Below are positions 5,577-7,392 of a DNA stretch of 7,392 nt, in pieces (position 1 is the stretch's first letter; every line of letters begins with the position of its first letter). The DNA lies in the NCBI GenBank assembly GCA_040002845.1, contig JBDUDR010000143.1, forward strand, positions 1 to 7,392. Reading direction: 5' to 3'. The translations under genes were made by a program, and so were the position numbers. The DNA is from JBDUDR01 sp040002845 (lineage in GTDB: Bacteria > Actinomycetota > Actinomycetes > Propionibacteriales > Nocardioidaceae). Below the pieces are notes generated by a model. It was not told the DNA's origin. It worked only from the letters and a program-made list of their open reading frames with translations, and ran no database searches.

Positions 5577-5846
5577 TCACCAATGCCATAACCGCTCCCG
5601 CAAACGGCTAGTACTGCAGGTCTCGTCGGTAGCGGCATTCGCGGGCGCGGGCTTGATGTCGTCGTCGTGTTCGGGTAGCAGTGCGATCCGGGCCCAGGCG
5701 TAGTAGCGGGAGCCTTTGCTTTCGGCGCCGGCGGGGTTCCCACGCCACGCGAAGCCGATGCCGCCGACTATCGACTTCTCTTCGATGCCGCCCATCGTGC
5801 TGAGATGCGCCCGCACTTCTGCTCTCAGCTCTTCGTCGACCGCCAT
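5577..5846 (-). pseudogene. TfoX N-terminal-domain-like protein, broken and joined to transposase-like sequence
   Basis: ATG 5846 has a strong Shine-Dalgarno (GGAGGAG ending three bases before it) and opens an 89-residue frame. Residues 1-37 (MAVDEELRAEVRAHL, EEKSIVGGIGFAWRGN) resemble the start of a TfoX N-terminal domain, whose hallmark MFGGxxF appears here as IVGGIGF. TfoX_N proteins are normally about 100 residues or more, and the rest of that domain is missing in all frames. Instead, residues 39-60 (AGAESKGSRYYAWARIALLP) resemble the KGHRYYDWAW segment of IS701-family transposases, then a short tail to the stop. No other transposase motif follows. I infer a gene interrupted by a mobile-element fragment. 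An upstream in-frame ATG at 5903 would add 19 residues, but the TfoX family start favours 5846. Both homologies are from memory of the families and are moderate. Confidence 0.5.
5619..5735 (-). mobile_element. Possible IS701-type transposase fragment
   Basis: The minus-strand translation AGAESKGSRYYAWARIALL resembles the conserved KG-x-RYYDWAW segment of IS701-family transposases. The catalytic region, the expected WLLVRR strand downstream and terminal repeats are not seen, so only a fragment of about 35 codons would remain. Confidence 0.35.
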
Positions 5847-5904
5847 GGACTCCTCCGTCGGATGTCGGCTGTCTTGCCCGGCTGATGGTAAGACTTGCGT
5901 CATG

Positions 5905-5915
5905 GGAGTCACTCC
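5905..5915. promoter_or_regulatory. Short palindrome in the TfoX-like/SDR divergent region
   Basis: GGAGT-C-ACTCC is a perfect 5+1+5 palindrome in the 102-bp region between the divergent TfoX-like and dehydrogenase genes. On the minus strand, a candidate -35 (GTGACT, 5912-5907, inside the palindrome) and a -10-like TACCAT (5890-5885) are 16 bp apart, which could serve the TfoX-like gene. An operator role is speculative. Confidence 0.25.
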
Positions 5916-5948
5916 TAGCACGGCCACGCACACTGAACGTTGGCCGGA

Positions 5949-6884
5949 ATGAGCTCATCGAACGGCTGGACACCGGCAGCGATCCCCGATCAGTCAGGTC
6001 GCCGGGTTGTCATCACCGGAGCGACCGGCGGACTGGGTTACCACACGGCACTCGAGCTCGCCCGCCATGGAGCCAGCGTGGTCCTCGCGGTGCGTGACAC
6101 ATCCAAGGGAACGGAGATCGCAGCCAGGATTCGCGACGACCTGCCTGATGCCGACGTGTCCGTCCTCCAACTGGATCTCTCCTCGCTTGCCTCGGTACGG
6201 ACGGCCGCGGAGATGGTCGCGGAGTACGACCGGGTCGACGTCCTCATCAACAACGCAGGAGTGATGGCTCCGCCTCAGCGGCAGACCGAGGACGGCTTCG
6301 AGCTACAGATGGGCACCAACCATCTCGGTCACTTCGCGTTGACCGGGCTGGTGCTGCCCGTCCTTTCGAGGGCACCCGCCCCGCGGGTCGTCACGGTGAC
6401 ATCCGCCATGCATCGAACGGTGACCGGCCTGGAGCTGTCCGATCCGCGTACGCACGGTAGGTACCGCAAGTGGACTGCGTACAGCCGGTCGAAGCTGGCC
6501 AACCTGCTCTTTGCTCGCGAGCTCGACCGTCGCGCCAGGGCAGCCGGGTCGGCACTGGTGAGCGTGGCGTCGCACCCTGGGTATGCCGCCACACATCTGC
6601 AGCAGTCGGGACCGCAGATGGGCGGGCGCCGGCCCGGTTCGATGATCCTGATCGCCGTAACGGCCGTCGTCGGAGTGCCTGCGGCCGTCGGCGCATGGCC
6701 GTCGTTGCGGGCGGCGACCGACCCTGAAGTCCCGGGCGGGTCGCTGGTCGGTCCGTCCAGAATGGGCGGCACGCGCGGTAGTCCAGGGGTGGTCGGCTCG
6801 AGCCCAGCCGGTCGAGACGCCACTCTTGCGTCCCGCCTCTGGGATTGGTCGGAGGCGGCGACCGGCGTCACATTTGACTTCTAG
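5949..6884 (+). CDS. Short-chain dehydrogenase/reductase (retinol dehydrogenase/protochlorophyllide reductase-like)
   Basis: This NAD(P)-dependent oxidoreductase of 311 residues is typical of the actinobacterial SDR group that starts with xxWTxxDIPDQSGR. The Rossmann fold is complete: TGATGGLG 23-30 (cofactor), VVLAVRD (an Arg after strand 2 suggests NADP preference, inferred), LDLSSL around 75-80 with Asp76, NNAGVM 101-106, Asn124 in GTNHLGHFALT, Ser152, and the catalytic YSRSK with Tyr178 and Lys182. SHPGY (208-212) follows as in family members. The substrate is unknown; relatives act on diverse alcohols and ketones. ATG 5949 is preferred because the family N-terminus begins there; an in-frame TTG at 5940 would add three residues. 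Neither has a clear Shine-Dalgarno. It is divergent from the TfoX-like gene and monocistronic as far as seen. Confidence 0.92.
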   Translation: MSSSNGWTPAAIPDQSGRRVVITGATGGLGYHTALELARHGASVVLAVRDTSKGTEIAARIRDDLPDADVSVLQLDLSSLASVRTAAEMVAEYDRVDVLINNAGVMAPPQRQTEDGFELQMGTNHLGHFALTGLVLPVLSRAPAPRVVTVTSAMHRTVTGLELSDPRTHGRYRKWTAYSRSKLANLLFARELDRRARAAGSALVSVASHPGYAATHLQQSGPQMGGRRPGSMILIAVTAVVGVPAAVGAWPSLRAATDPEVPGGSLVGPSRMGGTRGSPGVVGSSPAGRDATLASRLWDWSEAATGVTFDF

Positions 6885-7018
6885 TGCCTGCCGGCTCGGC
6901 CGCGATGGCCTCCCGGGACTGTCTCGGTTCCCTCCCAGGCGTCCAGACCTCGACCGAACGGCGCATCGCCACACAACTTGCCGGTCAAACATCACCGGAG
7001 GCGCGTCGTCTTCGCCAA

Positions 7019-7207
7019 TTATTCGTCTGGTGGGTCGATGCCGAGTTCGTGGAGTAGGTGGTCGTCGGGGTAGTCGGGTGCGCGGGCGAGGTGGCCCATC
7101 AACTCGTCGAGGTCGGGTGGGTGAGGGTCCAGCTGCCAGGGTGCCGGCCAGGTTCCGGCCGGTTGGTCGGTCGGCCCGACGGTGTAGATGTGCCCGGTGG
7201 GACACAT
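7019..7207 (-). CDS. Small protein of unknown function (62 aa)
   Basis: ATG 7207 opens a 62-residue acidic, Pro/Asp/His-rich protein (MCPTGHIYTVGPTDQPAG, then PHPPDLDELMGHLARAPDYP and HELGIDPPDE at the end) with TAA at 7019. Its codons have the strong third-position G/C preference of real genes here. There is no signal peptide, membrane segment or recognised domain. The same frame extends upstream to an ATG at 7288, but that extension covers the structured leader of the opposite gene, so the shorter form is preferred. No Shine-Dalgarno is evident. It is divergent from the gene starting at 7310. I do not recognise the family. Confidence 0.55.
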   Translation of the reverse strand: MCPTGHIYTVGPTDQPAGTWPAPWQLDPHPPDLDELMGHLARAPDYPDDHLLHELGIDPPDE

Positions 7208-7241
7208 GCCTAAAGAGTGAGGTTTCACGGGACTGACAGAC

Positions 7242-7276
7242 GGCCCCGAACGGAGCGCGACACTCCGGACGGGGCC
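7242..7276. promoter_or_regulatory. Strong two-part hairpin in the leader of the rightmost gene
   Basis: GGCCCCG (7242-7248) pairs with CGGGGCC (7270-7276). Inside, CGGAG (7251-7255) pairs with CTCCG (7263-7267), separated by a symmetric AA/GA internal loop and with a 7-nt apical loop. It lies 33 bp before the ATG at 7310, between divergent genes. Without a T-run it is more likely a leader structure than a terminator. Confidence 0.45.
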
Positions 7277-7296
7277 TAGAGGCAGCACCTATCTGA

Positions 7297-7309
7297 GAGG
7301 TCCCACCTC
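7297..7309 (+). promoter_or_regulatory. Stem-loop overlapping the ribosome binding site of the rightmost gene
   Basis: GAGGT-CCC-ACCTC (5-bp stem, 3-nt loop) ends at the base before ATG 7310 and includes the Shine-Dalgarno GAGAGG (7295-7300 region). Pairing would mask the ribosome binding site. The stem is short, so the effect is uncertain. Confidence 0.35.
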
Positions 7310-7392
7310 ATGAACGACAGCATCGCAGACAACAACATCAGAGCCTTGCCGCTCTACCGGCTCGGCTTCGACGCCGGCAAAGACGTTGGGCT
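7310..7392 (+). CDS. Unknown protein, 5' part only, runs off right edge
   Basis: ATG 7310 follows a GAGAGG Shine-Dalgarno at about 8 bases. It opens 27 complete codons (MNDSIADNNIRALPLYRL, then GFDAGKDVG) to the window end with no stop. The LYRLGFDAGKDVG stretch is not enough to assign a family. The upstream hairpins suggest translational or leader control. Divergent from the 62-residue gene. Confidence 0.5.
   Translation, partial: MNDSIADNNIRALPLYRLGFDAGKDVG

Noticed and set aside
5164..5589. Minus-strand open frame opposite the DUF899 3' end
   Set aside because: Arg-rich mirror of DUF899 with no family similarity or plausible start.
6981..6998. CCGGT...ACCGG inverted repeat after the dehydrogenase
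   Set aside because: Only 5-bp arms with an 8-nt loop and no T-tract; expected by chance in this composition. The 134-bp gap 6885-7018 otherwise shows nothing I can support.
6303..7205. 300-residue minus-strand open frame antisense to the dehydrogenase
   Set aside because: Arg/Pro-rich low-complexity translation, no domain, antisense to a clear SDR and overlapping the 62-residue gene in another frame; typical GC-rich shadow.

Overview
This is a high-GC window from an actinomycete. It contains a putative mycothiol-dependent enzyme of the maleylpyruvate isomerase (DinB-like) family, an actinobacterial-style RhlE-like DEAD-box helicase, candidate leaderless TANNNT promoters and GTG starts. The genus cannot be fixed by reading; Mycobacteriales or Propionibacteriales are both possible. 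No rRNA, tRNA or CRISPR array was seen.

Left part (1-2496). The left edge holds a minus-strand O-methyltransferase remnant. Its dimerisation domain is recognisable only from about position 325, and it has no plausible start upstream. It lies directly against the 3' end of the DEAD-box RNA helicase (357-1691, minus). The helicase appears to have a long leader with a perfect 11-bp hairpin. Divergent from it is a YdeI/OmdA-type protein (1918-2496, plus).

Middle part (2497-5486). A leaderless-looking GTG start opens the mycothiol-dependent enzyme (2527-3327, plus). It converges on an HxlR-family regulator (3417-3890, minus). The HxlR gene is divergent from one long open frame (3978-5486, plus) that joins a DUF2182 membrane protein to a thioredoxin-like DUF899 protein. 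The junction has a hairpin, rare AGA/AGG/AGA codons and a perfect Shine-Dalgarno for DUF899. Two separate genes whose stop was lost is therefore likelier than a designed fusion. The divergent HxlR/DUF2182 region carries two near-identical TTGCAT-N-ATGCAA palindromes that overlap candidate promoters of both genes, a classic autoregulatory layout. With the N-terminal cysteine and the C-terminal His/Cys cluster of the HxlR protein, this looks like a small self-contained redox- or metal-responsive module. It is the most interesting item in the window.

Right part (5487-7392). A short minus-strand gene starts like a TfoX N-terminal domain and then changes into sequence resembling an IS701-type transposase segment, so it is probably a broken chimera. 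Divergent from it is a complete NAD(P)-dependent short-chain dehydrogenase (5949-6884, plus). The end of the window has a 62-residue minus-strand protein of unknown function (7019-7207). Divergent from that is a gene that runs off the edge (from 7310), preceded by a strong two-part hairpin and by a small stem-loop covering its ribosome binding site. The gene fragments at both flanks suggest a rearranged accessory region.
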